Shown: positions 42,915 through 53,262 of the stretch, piece by piece
Layout of the letters: each line of letters starts with the position of its first letter
Position numbering within the stretch: the stretch's first letter is position 1
DNA from: Nematopogon swammerdamellus
Taxonomy: Eukaryota; Arthropoda; Insecta; Lepidoptera; Adelidae
DNA: 64,000 nt
Reading direction: 5' to 3'
Assembly: GCA_946902875.1 (NCBI GenBank)
Contig: OX336345.1
Coordinates: forward strand, 4,557,395-4,621,394
The notes under the pieces: generated by a model
Seen by the model: the letters and a program-made list of their open reading frames with translations, nothing else
The model's database searches: none
What the model was told of the DNA's origin: nothing
Translations under genes and position numbers: made by a program

Positions 42915-43985
42915 ACTAAAGGCGGGCCCGGAGGCGGATCTGGGCTCACGTAAACGATATTCTTTCTCGATGAAAGTAACTAAGGGCGAGGCGGAAGGCG
43001 GAGCTGAGTTCAGCAAGAAGAAAAACATTCTTGAAGAAAGTAAGTAACTAAGGGCGAGGCCGAAGGCCGAGCTCTGTTCTGGAAGATCATAAACCTTCTC
43101 CAAGAAAGTAAGTAACTATGGGCGAGGCCGCAGGCCGAGCAGCGTTCAGGAAGAACCTAAACCATCTTGAAGAAAGTAAGTAACTAAGGCGAGGCCGAAG
43201 GCCGAGGTACGTTCGGATAATTGAAAAACCATCTTGAAGAAACAAGTAACTAAGGGCGAGGCCGAGGGCCGAGCTGCGTCCAGCAAGAAGCTAAAGCATC
43301 TTGAAGAAAGTAAGCAACTAAGGCGAGGCCGAAGGCCGAGCTACGTTCTGATAATTGAAAAACCATCTCGAAGAAAGCAAGTAACTAAGGGCGAGGCCGT
43401 AGGCCGAGCTGCGTTCAGGAAGAAGGTAAACCATCTTGAAGAAAGTAATTAACTAAGGCGAGGCCGAAGGCCGAGCTACTTTCGGATAATTGAAAAACCA
43501 TCTCGAAGAAACAAGTAACTAAGGGCGAGGCCGAGGACCGAGCTGCGTCCAGCAAGAAGCTAAAGCATCTTGAAGAAAGTAAGTAACTAAGGCGAGGCCG
43601 GAGGCCGAGCTACGTTCTGATAATTGAAAAACCATCTCGAAGAAAGCAAGTAACTAAGGGCGAGGCCGAAGGCCGAGCTGCGTTCAGGAAGAAGCTAAAC
43701 GATCTTGAAGAAAGTAAGTAATTAAGGGCGAGGCCGAAGCCCGTGCTCTATTCGGGAAGACCATAAACCATCTCGAAGAAAGCAAGTAACTAAGGGCGAG
43801 GCCGTAGGCCGAGCTGCGTTCAGGAAGAAGGTAAACATTTTTGAAGAAAGTAACTAAGGTGAGGCCGAAGGCCGAGCTACGTTCTAACAAATGATAAACC
43901 ATCTCGAAGAAAGCAAGTAACTAAGGGCGAGGCCGAAGGCCGAGCTGCGTTCAGCAAGAAGCTAAACCATCTCGAATAAAGTTAA
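42915..43985 (+). repeat. Tandem array of 67-68 bp units with GGCCGAAGGCC core
   Basis: About 16 units repeat at 67-68 bp, each with GGGCGAGGCCGAAGGCCGAG, CTGCGTTCAGGAAGAAG, ACCATCTTGAAGAAAG and TAAGTAACTAA. Two unit types alternate in the middle (GTTCAGGAAGAAGCTAAA versus GTTC.GATAATTGAAAAAC), giving a dimer period of about 135 bp. GGCCGAAGGCC (or GGCCTAGGCC-like variants) is palindromic in every unit. Long open frames across it simply translate the array. Confidence 0.9.
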
Positions 43986-44090
43986 TTAATATTAAGATTG
44001 AGTTAATTTAATTTAAATTTTATTATAAGGTCCACGCTTCTGACGGCAAATATCCTAGAACCTCGCGGTTATTCCCGGCTGGATGGCAAG

Positions 44091-44486
44091 AGGCCCGATG
44101 CTATCACCTTAGTGCCATGGACTAAGGGTAGTTCTTGGATGTGGGACGCCACTTGTGTTCTCACATTGGCTCCAAGTCACGTTAGGACATCTTCAAGAGC
44201 GGCTGGCGCGGCCGAGGCTGGGGCGGAGAGCCTCAAACGCAACAAATATAGAAATATAATTCAAGATTTCGAATTTGTTGTGTTTGCGGTTGAAACCCTC
44301 GGTCCGAGGAGCAGTGAAGCCAAAAGAGGCTTGGGCCTCTGCTGGTTGACGCAACTGGTGTCCCGCCATCAAGGGCTTATGTACTGCATTCAAAGGGTAA
44401 GCCTTACCATCCAGCGGGGTAATGCCGCAAGTGCTCTAAGAACATTTGAAAATGCCCGTTTTGATAGTTATTTTAATGTTTGTTAG
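44091..44486 (+). pseudogene. Retrotransposon protein C-terminal fragment (WDATC...VETLG type)
   Basis: The frame KRPDAITLVPWTKGSSWMWD, DATCVLTLAPSHV, then NIIQDFEFVVFAVETLG and LTIQRGNAASALRTF is a protein module common at the ends of many animal non-LTR retrotransposon genes and in predicted proteins derived from them. It stays open for about 130 codons to a stop at 44486, but the reverse transcriptase is not here. The 3' UTR (TTTGTTAGGTAGGTTTTAAT) matches 17967-18090. The same module, diverged, is at 58803. Its exact function is not known to me. Confidence 0.65.
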
Positions 44487-44589
44487 GTAGGTTTTAATTC
44501 TTTAGTTATTAATATTACTTTTTTATTTTTATGAAATAAATAGATTGAGTAAACGATATTATTTCTATCGAAGAAAGGAAGTCTTTGTT

Positions 44590-44845
44590 TACCTGAACGC
44601 AGCTCCGCCTTCGGCCTCGCACTTAGTTCCTTCCTTTCTTCCAGAAGGTTTATCGTCTTCCCGAACGTAGCTCGGCCTTCGGCCTCGCCCTTACTTACTT
44701 CCTTTATTTGAGAAAGGTTTATCGTTTACCTGAAAGCAGCTCGGCCTTCGGCCTCGTTCTTAGTTAGTTACTTTCTTTGAGAAGGTTTATCGATTACCTG
44801 AACGCAGCTCGGCCTTCGGCCTCGCCCTTAGTTACTTACATTCTT
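44590..44845 (-). repeat. Inverted short part of the 67-bp array
   Basis: Four units in opposite orientation to 42915-43985: CTGAACGCAGCTCGGCCTTC, GGCCTCGCCCTTAGTTACTT and AGAAGGTTTATCG. It ends beside the Helitron 3' terminus. Similar units at 57060-57240 also precede a Helitron 3' end, so this is the native position and orientation of the array. Confidence 0.85.
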
Positions 44846-44894
44846 CTTTGGAATACGAATTTCACGCGAGCGAAGCCGCGGGCAACAGCTAGTA

Positions 44895-45442
44895 AGGTAC
44901 TATATAAAAGCGGTTTCCTGCTATTTTCTCAAAAACTCTCAAACTCTTTTTTAATTTTTTTTCTTGTAGCCCTGGTCGACACGCGTCATTTAACACTCTA
45001 AATATTTACGTGGCCTACGACACTAGGGCGAATTCGCAATCTCGCTGGAAATCGGGGACTATACTGAAACGATCGAAAAGACATTTTCAATGTCAAAAGA
45101 TTCAAATTTTCTCATCATATAAATATTAAATAATAGAAAAAAATTCTACAGGTGTGTCAACATTTTAACAGTGTGACAGTAGAATGTCAGAAACGGGATT
45201 AATTTATGGGGCACAATTATTATTAGCTCTGATGCCGACAAAAACAGCTTAATAGCTCCACGTCAATCAAAGTGCGAACCATCATTGGTTATTGGACGCG
45301 GTAGTAAAATTTTTAATATTATCGAAACGTTCTTTCAGTGCTATAATAACGATTTTAGCCATTCATAAATGTCTACTGTGCATGGTTAATTATTTGCCTG
45401 CGGCTTCATTAGTTAGAGAAAAAAAAATCCTATGTATTGTAC
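44895..45442. other. Unassigned stretch
   Basis: AT-rich; no gene or repeat recognised. Confidence 0.4.
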
Positions 45443-45517
45443 CTGATGTTGTGCTGTAATTTACCACAGTTCTTGCAGCACAACACCGATTACTCTGCTT
45501 ACCCCAATTGTCGGAAT
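45443..45517 (+). mobile_element. Family B element, 3' part
   Basis: GTTGTGCTGTAATTTACCAC, GCAGCACAACACCGATTACT and CTGCTTACCCCAATTGTCGG, lacking the GTAT tail. Confidence 0.8.
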
Positions 45518-45713
45518 TCTTCAATTACAATACATTGTGACTAGCTACATAATAGACACCGCTTACAGTGTTAAAATATAGTTTGAGAGCTAGAATAACT
45601 ATAATTTAATTATAATTTAACTATAATTTAAGCTTGATAATTCTGACCACATAAAATCAAAAGTTAAAGTAAAAGTATAGATAAAATCAGGTATATTGCA
45701 TTTTCTTCTTACC

Positions 45714-45938
45714 CTTACTAGGTGGTAGGGCTTAATCCGCCCGGGTTGATACCATTGCACTGAATGAAAGGTTGACCGAAACGGTGACGTAAATAGTTAG
45801 AGTTTTTAGTCCAGTTCGGTGTAGCCTGCACGACCAAAGGGAGGCACTGACATGGCACCTAGTTCACCCGGTTTTATGGGCTGACATCAAGGATGTTGTA
45901 TATGACGTACCCAACCGTGTCAGTTTGCAATAAAAAAA
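45714..45938 (+). mobile_element. Family A SINE, core and tail
   Basis: ACTAGGTGGTAGGGCTTAAT, CCGCCCGGGTTGATACCATT, GTCCAGTTCGGTGTAGCCTG, GGGAGGCACTGACATGGCAC and a tail with ATGACGTACCCAACC, then CAATAAAAAAAG. Confidence 0.85.
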
Positions 45939-46263
45939 GCACAATTACTGTTTATTTGATCTCGAAAGCGCACTCCTTCTATATGTAGAAGTTAATTGTG
46001 TACGGATAACTCCGCCCGTACTGATATTATGAGGAATCGAAGATGCTCGTGTTCACGATGTGGCCAGTTGAATTATAATATTTAGTTCAAAATAGTCTAA
46101 TAACTGACCGACTCGTGAACCATAATAAATCGTCTGGACTTAAATTATACCGACCTGCATTGACCCCAATTCTGGTGGCGCCGAAATCGGTTTAAATTTT
46201 TAAGGAATTTAGTTTTAGACCTGACGTGAAAATAATAATATGCTGTATCGCTACACCCGCAAT

Positions 46264-46624
46264 GTTTTTTTTTATGGAAACTGAAACGGTTGGCTACATC
46301 ACCTACACATCCGTGATGTCAGCACCGGGTGAACTAGGTTCCATATCAGTGCTTCCCTTAATTTAATGTGGGCTATACTGAACTAGACGGAAAACACGAA
46401 ATATTGACATAGCCTTTCCGACCGACGTTACATTCAGTGCGGTGGTAACAACCCGGGCGCGATAAACCCTGGCACCTAATAAGGTAAGAAGGGATGTGAC
46501 CTACAGTTTTACGTGGAATCCGAACCACGGTCAGCCTCCAACTTTCGAGCGGGCCAAGTACTGACCGCGCTCAGGGTTGCTTAACAACAGTCGATCGACC
46601 GCATTACTGAGCTACCGAGGCTGA
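46264..46624 (-). mobile_element. Full-length family A SINE
   Basis: Minus strand: GTCAGCCTCGGTAGCTCAGT, TTAAGCAACCCTGAGCGCGG, TCAGTACTTGGCCCGCTCG, GACCGTGGTTCGGATTCCAC, then core and tail. A deletion removes CCATAAC from the tail, and part of the 5S-like box (ATGGGTGACC) is altered to CCCGCTCG. Confidence 0.9.
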
Positions 46625-46639
46625 CACGTTAGCTTATTA

Positions 46640-46900
46640 CACCTCGTTCCTGTGGAAACAAGGTGCTGTGGCAGTCTTCCCTTTTGGTCGTGTCAGCTAG
46701 ACATAACTAGACGGAAAACATAGACAATTTTTAATGCCGTTTTGAACCTACTTCATTCAATGCGGTTGTAATAATCCGGGCTTATTTTACCTTAAATAAA
46801 GCACATTTCTACCGGCAATGTGGCATGACAAGACAAGCTGGGTAATTTTCTTGATATTCTTGTCTGACTGCACTGAACGGAAAACACGAAAAGACCAGTA
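46640..46900 (-). mobile_element. Old degenerate family A SINE remains
   Basis: AGGTGCTGTGGCAGTCTTCC, TTTTGGTCGTGTCAGCTAGA, ACTAGACGGAAAACATAGAC and CATTCAATGCGGTTGTAATA match the A tail/core in order but with many changes. A further scrap, GCACTGAACGGAAAACACG, follows at about 46870. Confidence 0.6.
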
Positions 46901-47424
46901 ACACAGTTTGGGAATTTAACCGTTGACAGTTTTACGCGTGATTCCAATAACTAGTAATTTATTATGAAATTATAACGAGTTATATGTCCGCAAGCTAGAT
47001 ATTTTATATTTATGTAAATGTCTAAAATTAACACCTTGTTAAAATTCACCGACTCATATATCTTTAAAATTAATTCGTGAAAGTATAATTTTGTCATATT
47101 TTTATTATCGCTTATTTTAGACATGAATCATTAGAACAGCGCCTATTGTCTATGGCGTGGAACCTTAGGCTTCATCTAAAGGCGCCTCCATGATTGATAA
47201 CTGTCGATATTTCTTACCTTGTTGTGATGCGTTCGATCGCTCTTTCAATTTTGTAGGCGCATAAATTAAAAGTTGAGAAATTTTTGAGAATTATTAGTTC
47301 GTAATTATTTTATTAAACAGTCAATGTGTTATTAATATTTTTTTTAGACGTCATGTATACATCTATCATAAGTGGAGTCAATTGTCCTTATCTTATAAAC
47401 TTTACCTTGCTAAAAAGCTGATTT
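46901..47424. other. Unassigned stretch
   Basis: No gene or family repeat recognised. Confidence 0.4.
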
Positions 47425-47712
47425 TTAGGTTTCCGTATCCCGTACGGAAGCCTATTACTAAGCCTACGCCGTCTGTCTGTCCTTCCGTCTGTCCATCCGA
47501 GGGCTGTATCTCTTGAACCGTAATAGGTAGCTCGTTGAAATTCTCTCAGAATATGTGTTATTATGGCGGATATAACAACAAATAACAAAAAATTTAAAAA
47601 GTAAAAAATTAAGGGGGTTCCCATACAGGAAACGTGTTTTTTTTCATTGTTTTTTTTTTTTGGTGCGGAAACCTCGGTGCGCGAGTCCGACTCGCACTTG
47701 GCCGGTTTTTAT
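47425..47712 (-). repeat. Family E repeat, full length
   Basis: Best full copy: TTTTAGGTTTCCGTATCCCG, TACGGAAGCCTATTACTAAG, (GTCT)n, GAGGGCTGTATCTCTTGAAC, CGTAATAGGTAGCTCGTTGA, ATATGTGTTATTATGGCGGA, AGGGGGTTCCCATACAGGAA and finally GGTGCGCGAGTCCGACTCGC, ACTTGGCCGG. CCGTATCCCGTACGG near one end is a short palindrome. No protein is encoded. Confidence 0.9.
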
Positions 47713-48920
47713 TTTTGTTATGACTGTTAGCCAACATTTTGACTATGCGTGTACCGAAAACACGCTTACTAAATGTAAATATATTAATATCCAGTTTTGT
47801 TCGGAACTTGAAAATCTTATAAAAATATTACCACACACACATTTTGATAGCAAAACTATATTTAAAGTGATATATCTACATTTTATAAAATGTAGCATAA
47901 AAGCTGTTTTAATACGTGTGCACGATCGAATAGAAAAGTGTTTCATTCCTCATAGTCAAACTGCCCGCCTTCTTCAAGATTTATTACCATAAATACGACC
48001 ATAGACAGATAACTACGCGTATACATAAAATACGCATGCGCGCACGTTATAATAATTACGTTGTACCAAAACGAATGCGGCGGTTCTTTATTACAAAGTA
48101 TAATCTTCGTCATTACGGAGCTCGATCTTATGGACATTGCTTATAAAGGAATAAAAATGTAACCGGAAATTAATTAACTCTTGAATTTATTGAAAGATAA
48201 ATTCGGCCCTGACGAGAGTGCCGGGGAGGCGACTACTTATCTATTTACCCAATTGACAGAAAAGGGAATGTAAAATATGTTTGACGTCGTTCCCGAAAAA
48301 AAAAAGGAAACAAAAACAAGATAAAATATAATACATATCGTTGGTGATCTGGCAGAAAGTCCTATCTCAAAAATGTAAATTTTTCAAGAGATGTGAAACT
48401 GTTTTGTTCAGAACTTAGGGTCATAGAATGTAAAAAAAAACACGTACAATTTTATTTTATTTTAGTTTATTTTAGAATAAAGTCACCTGAATTTTGTCCT
48501 GACATTGTGGAAAAAATTATATAGGACATATTACCACCAAAATCTGAATTTGGCAAACATTTTGATAGGACTTTCTGCCAGATACCAGCGATATTACGTA
48601 AGAAACTAAAAATATATGTTTATTATATATTTCGTTATGACTTTTTCTGGCTACAAGCTTTAGACTAGCTTTAGTAGGATTCCTGTGAATTTCAATACAT
48701 ATGACGAAACGTCGACTATTTATTTACACAAAAAAGCATATTGGCTATAATTAAACAGTATATTGGATATATCCGAATCTTGTGAGAATAGATATTTATG
48801 AAAAACATTACTATTAGATTTTACTTTGAAATAATATCTACTCGTCATTTAATGGATATATACATGTTTAGATTTTGGCAATATTTTTTTCTGAAAATGG
48901 ATACATTTTTACTATACCAA
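47713..48920. other. Unassigned stretch
   Basis: A 110-codon plus-strand frame (47660-47992) begins inside the E repeat and has no recognisable motif. CTGGCAGAAAGTCCTATC (48350) and GATAGGACTTTCTGCCAGAT (48564) form an inverted pair about 215 bases apart, with AAATTT-rich DNA between, a possible fold-back element. Confidence 0.4.
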
Positions 48921-49337
48921 AAGCGGCGGGTGGCTGAGTGGTTTGGGCATCGGCTTCTCATCTCGCATGAGGTCCTAGGTTCGAATCCGGCCGGCGGCGG
49001 CGGCGGCGCGGCGTGTTCCAATGAGTTTTTTCTGACGGAAAAATTTACGTGTGCTGCTTCACCGTTCGGAACCGGTGTAAAACTGGGGCTTTGCCCCTTA
49101 CTAGGTGGTAGGCTCAAATTGTAGCCGACTGGGTTGGTACCACCGTACTGGATGTAATATGGCCGCATAGCAGCCTCGGTTGTGTTCTCCTCTAGTCCAG
49201 TATAGCCAGCAATCCAGGGTAGTCTCCGGTATGCTCCGGTATGGCACATACCTTCTCGAAGGTGATATTCGCTCGTCGGAGCATGCGCTTTGGCCCCTCC
49301 GATTCAGACGTCCAAACCGGATTACAAAAAAAAAAAA
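48921..49337 (+). mobile_element. Full-length family C SINE with target-site duplication
   Basis: Head: GCGGGTGGCTGAGTGGTTTG (A-box) and CTAGGTTCGAATCCGGCCGG (B-box), tRNA-derived. Then CCAATGAGTTTTTTCTGACG, TTCACCGTTCGGAACCGGTG, the core TACTAGGTGGTAGGCTCAAA, GGGTTGGTACCACCGTACTG, the body GTGTTCTCCTCTAGTCCAGT and AATCCAGGGTAGTCTCCGGT, and the 3' end CCGGATTAC plus A tail. ACTATACCAA lies directly before (48911-48920) and after (49338-49347), a 10-base target-site duplication. GGCGGCGGCGGCGGCG expansion follows the B-box. Confidence 0.92.
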
Positions 49338-49347
49338 ACTATACCAA

Positions 49348-50085
49348 TATGTATTTATTTAATTTATTCATTTATCAAATTATTGTATATGACTGAATAT
49401 GACATTACTGCTTATCCATTATACATATCATACATCGGAATTTGCAATTTTTAGGTGCCCTGTTTGCAGAAACATCTAAATTGTCAATCAAATCATATCC
49501 AGTTTACTTGAATTTGTCTATCTAAAATGCCTCCACACTATCCGCAACTCATCCAAGAGCAGCGGTGCCCTGAGCAATGGGAGAATTAACCAAACTAATT
49601 AAAGTAACATCTTAACACAAATGATGAATACGGTAACGCCTCCGGAATCGACGCCGTTAATTGCCGGCGCACTAATGTGATAATCATAATACGAAACATC
49701 GTAACGTACGTACATAGCTTAGATGCAGGAGGAAAGGGATAGGCAGTATTGGCACAAATTAAATAATAGCTACTTGTATTGGACAATACAATATGTATAC
49801 GTTTAATTTCTTTATTGAACATTATGGTTATCGAGTTATAATAAACTATAAATCAATAAGTATTGCCTTCTCTTCTTTGAAACATAAAATAAAGAATATA
49901 TCTTTCTATGTGTTTTGTTTAAAGGATTGGTCTCAAAATTCTGTGAGGTAATTTGCCTGGTACGTGACTACCGCATCACACCACATTACACTACTTTACA
50001 GTACTTAGCATTATATTATTACTTTACATTACATAACCATACACCACATTACATGCATAACTTAATATGTTTTATCTGTTTGTAA
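49348..50085. other. Unassigned stretch
   Basis: Contains a decayed ACATTAC/CATTACA array near 49985-50055; otherwise unrecognised. Confidence 0.4.
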
Positions 50086-50340
50086 TTTTTTTTTTATGTA
50101 ATCCGTTATGGGTGGCTGATTCGGAGGGGCCAAAGCACATGCTCTAACCAGCCAATATCACCTCCGAGAAGGTAGGTGCCATACCGGAGACTTCCCTGGA
50201 TTGCTGGCTATACTGGACTAGAGGAGAACACAACCGAGGTTGCTTGCGGCCATCTTACATCCAGTACGGTGGTACCAACCCGTTCGGCTACAATTTGAGC
50301 CTACCACCTAGTAAGGGGCAAGAGAAGGGACCTACAGTTT
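50086..50340 (-). mobile_element. Family C SINE, core and body
   Basis: Poly(T), ATGTAATCCGTTATGGGTGG, CTGATTCGGAGGGGCCAAAG, ACCGGAGACTTCCCTGGATT, CAGTACGGTGGTACCAACCC and CCTACCACCTAGTAAGGGGC. The head is absent. Confidence 0.85.
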
Positions 50341-50958
50341 ACATTATACATTAATTAGGCCGTTTGTTTTCTAATAAATAAATAAATATTTAGGTATTTC
50401 AGTAGAGATGAGAGGTTAATAAAGTTATGACAATTGTTTTGGGAGAGTTTGACTTAAAATATAAGTTAATCATATAGTTGATATGTATACCTTTGTACCG
50501 ATTTGCTAGGGATTATTTAAAAAAAATTTTAACTATATTTATTTAGGTAAACATTTAAGTCTATTCTTTTACAAAAAAAAAAAAAAAAAGATCTATTAAA
50601 ATGTAAATTAGATAAAAATACAGCATATTTATAAACGTATTATTCGATGATTTCGATGAGTTTTTGTGATATTTGCAAAGCAAAAAAATTTGTATAAGAC
50701 CACAAACTTAAATATTTTTATACCTTTCTGTTCCCTGTTCATTGCCTCCTTCGTCTAGGGCTCTTTGCTCTTTGAACCCTCTCGTTCTAGGGATTCTAAT
50801 TCTAGGAATAATACAGATAATTATTATGAGATAGACGATTTATTATTTTTGAGAAATTTACTATTTCTGCTTTCTCTTTGAAACAGATTTTTCGTAATCA
50901 GATTAAAAATGTAATCTTAGTTTCAATTGTATAAACATTGTTACAGAAGATCATTGTG
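50341..50958. other. Unassigned AT-rich stretch
   Basis: No gene or family repeat recognised. Confidence 0.4.
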
Positions 50959-51040
50959 TAGCCAATATCACCTCTGAGATGGTAGGTGCTATACCGGAGA
51001 CTTCCCTTTGGATTGCTGGCTATACTGGACTGACTGGTCA
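50959..51040 (-). mobile_element. Family C SINE, internal fragment, inverted
   Basis: GCCAATATCACCTCTGAGAT, GGTAGGTGCTATACCGGAGA and TGGATTGCTGGCTATACTGG. It lies head to head with the next copy. Confidence 0.75.
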
Positions 51041-51045
51041 GACCT

Positions 51046-51380
51046 ATAAGATTTTTCTGACGGAAAAATTTACGCGCATACCTACACCTACCGCTTCACC
51101 GTTCGGAACCGGTGTAAAACTGTAGGTCCTTTGGTCCCTTCCTTTGCCCCTTACTAGGTGGTAGGCTAAAACTGTATCCCACTGGGTTGGTGCCACCGTA
51201 CTGGATGTAAGATGTCCGCATAACACCCTCGGTTGTGTTCTCCTCTAGTTCAGTATAGCCAGCAATCCAGTGAAGTCTCCGGTATGGCACCTAATTCTCG
51301 AAGGTGATATTGGCTGGTCGGAGCATATGCTCTGGCCCCTCATACTCAATCACCCACACAGGAGACAGGATTACGGGGTG
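51046..51380 (+). mobile_element. Family C SINE without tRNA head
   Basis: TTTTTCTGACGGAAAAATTT, CGTTCGGAACCGGTGTAAAA, CCTTACTAGGTGGTAGGCTA, GGGTTGGTGCCACCGTACTG, CAATCCAGTGAAGTCTCCGG, GGTGATATTGGCTGGTCGGA, ending CAGGATTACGG without an A run. With the previous fragment it makes a 75-base inverted repeat. Confidence 0.85.
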
Positions 51381-51423
51381 GGGATTAAGACGTAGGACCA
51401 ATTAATATACAAAACGGTAAATA

Positions 51424-51675
51424 TTTTTTTATGGAAACTGACACGGTTCGTTACCTCACCTGCAACATCCGTGATGTCAGCCCATAGCGCAGGGTGAACT
51501 AGGTGCCATTTCACTGCTTCCCTTCATTTCATGTCGGCTACACTGAACTAGACGGAAAACAGAACTATTTTACATAACCGTTTCGTCCGACGTTTCATTC
51601 AGTGCCGTGGTACCAACCCGGGCTGGATATACCCTACCACCTAGTAAGGTAAGAAGGGAAGGTACCTACAGTTTT
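51424..51675 (-). mobile_element. Family A SINE, core and tail
   Basis: ATGGAAACTGACACGGTTCG, AACATCCGTGATGTCAGCCC, GTCGGCTACACTGAACTAGA, ACGTTTCATTCAGTGCCGTG, CCACCTAGTAAGGTAAGAAG and GGTACCTACAGTTTT, stopping just before the B-box. Confidence 0.88.
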
Positions 51676-52009
51676 CATCCGATTAATCTACAATTATAAC
51701 TTACAACAAAACACGGGCACACTACAATCTCCTCTCACCCACCACAATTCCTCCACTCTTTCGTCCAACCAAAGGAAAGCCTGAACTGGCTTTTCGACTG
51801 CAAAATAATCGGTAACAGAGCAAAGCTCTTTGGGCGCCAGCGACTGTTCGTAGCCAACTGGCGAGACTGGCTAATAATTAAGTATTTCCAAGAGAATGGA
51901 CTCACACCTCCGCTCGTTCGCAGTCGGCGCGGGTAACAAGACAACATAATAACACCGAGCGTGAGTACTGCATTCTGCCACCTGCCCAAACCGGCTGTCG
52001 GGATGTTGC

Positions 52010-52735
52010 CTGTCGATAAAATGGTGTCGATAAACGGGGTCGATAAATTGATATAGATAAACATGGCTCGATAAACTGGAGTCGATAAACTGGGATGGAT
52101 AAAATGTGACAATCCAGCATCGAAGAACTTGTGTCGTCTATACATTGGGGTCGAACAACTGGCGTCTATAAAGTGATGTCTATAGTGCATAAGCTGGTGT
52201 TTATAGACTGGAGTCGACTAACTGGTATGTACTGCGCACTGGGAAGGGATTGCATCCCTACATGCTGGACTTACCGCGGATGCGTACCAATCTGTTCTGC
52301 AGATCTTTCCTCAACAGAACCGGTAAATTTATATATTTCCCATATATTTCCCCCCAAGTACAGTCTCGGGTCCTTCGAGAAAGGCATGAATGGGCACCTG
52401 TCAGGCCTGCATGACATTCGTAACCCCCGCATACGACCGAATGTCCATGGGCGGCGTTAGACACCTTATGGGTAGCTCGACGCCATAAGTCGCGCTGTCA
52501 ATAACAAATAAATAAATAAATGTATAAATGATGTCGATAAACTAGAAAAACTTGTTAAACCAGTGTCGAAGAAGTGGTGTCGTCTATACATTGGGGTCGA
52601 ACAATTGATCCCTAGGAACCGATGTCTATAAGCTGGTCTTAATTAAGAGGGTTCGGTAAACTAGGATCGATAAATATTGGTCGATACACTGGTGTTGATA
52701 AGCCGGTGTCGATAAAGTAATTGTCGATAAAAATG
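52010..52735. repeat. Degenerate minisatellite of about 15-bp units, split by a SINE
   Basis: Units of the form GTCGATAAACTGGT (period 14-16, many variants such as GTCGAACAACTGG and GTCTATAAGCTGGT) fill 52010-52230 and again 52535-52735. Longer words such as TGTCGTCTATACATTGGGGT recur on both sides of the insertion, so there is also a higher-order repeat. Confidence 0.8.
52222..52495 (+). mobile_element. Family H SINE inserted in a minisatellite
   Basis: GGGAAGGGATTGCATCCCTA, TTCTGCAGATCTTTCCTCAA, AAGTACAGTCTCGGGTCCTT, GAATGGGCACCTGTCAGGCC, GACCGAATGTCCATGGGCGG, CGTTAGACACCTTATGGG and CGCCATAAGTCGCGCTGTC; the body is complete but the head is missing. An AAATA run closes it. Confidence 0.88.
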
Positions 52736-53262
52736 TACTCTTGACGATTGAACAATTCAATATAGACAGGACTTTATCATCAGATTATTTGCTTTCAAAT
52801 CTGTGTCTAAAAACATTTTTTCGGTGTAACCATATTAAAATGTTACTTTAACCATTCCTATTATCGATATCGATGTTTTCTCTATACGCGAACGAGTTCG
52901 AAACAGCCTTATAATCACGTCTTGTTAGTGACCGTTGGGCCGCGCTTTACGAAGCTAGCGAGGAAACAGGACTTTTAATTTGAGCTCCAAAGGTGTGATT
53001 TTTCTTGCTCGCAAGGGTGCGGTGTTAAATACGTAATTATTTATAATCAGAAGTCCACTTTGGGCGCATCAAGTTTAATGCTAGATTTGGAAGAGGGTTG
53101 TAAAAATGTCCGTTTAAATAAATTTGGTCGGTCGTTGTCGAAGTGAGGGGGAAAAAATATATTTCATATTAAAGTTGAAGGAAAACTTTCAGTGACATTA
53201 TTATCATGACTTTAATATATATTTTATAAACTACATATCATGCAAATAGGTACTTTCGTTTA
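52736..53262. other. Unassigned stretch
   Basis: No gene or family repeat recognised. Confidence 0.4.

Larger units (their letters stand above)
42080..44893 (+). mobile_element. Composite Helitron with internal arrays and captured gene fragment
   Basis: The left end has TCTATACATATAATAAAATC (42090; a 10-base doubling also gives 42080) and the right end has GAGCGAAGCCGCGGGCAACA then GCTAG, followed by T. These fit a Helitron inserted between A and T. A second copy of the 5' end is at about 42546. An inverted 3' end (GTTGCCCGCGGCTTCGCTCG) is at about 42858, so at least two Helitrons are joined or nested. Inside lie a 67-bp tandem array, a retrotransposon coding fragment and an inverted shorter part of the array. 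No Rep/helicase is present, so the element is non-autonomous. Confidence 0.75.

Noticed and set aside
42915..43985. Regularly spaced repeats that might suggest a CRISPR array
   Set aside because: Units are 67-68 bp with no distinct spacers, the surrounding DNA is eukaryotic, and the array belongs to a Helitron.
47660..47992. 110-codon plus-strand frame
   Set aside because: It begins in the family E repeat and runs into AT-rich DNA; no motif and poor codon balance.
48921..49010. Possible true tRNA gene (A- and B-boxes present)
   Set aside because: The acceptor stem does not close, and the sequence continues into a full SINE C body with A tail and target-site duplication.
51735..52190. A 151-codon minus-strand open frame with repeated YRHKFFDAGLS-like words
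   Set aside because: It is the translation of the 15-bp minisatellite and its flank, with no ATG context or domain.
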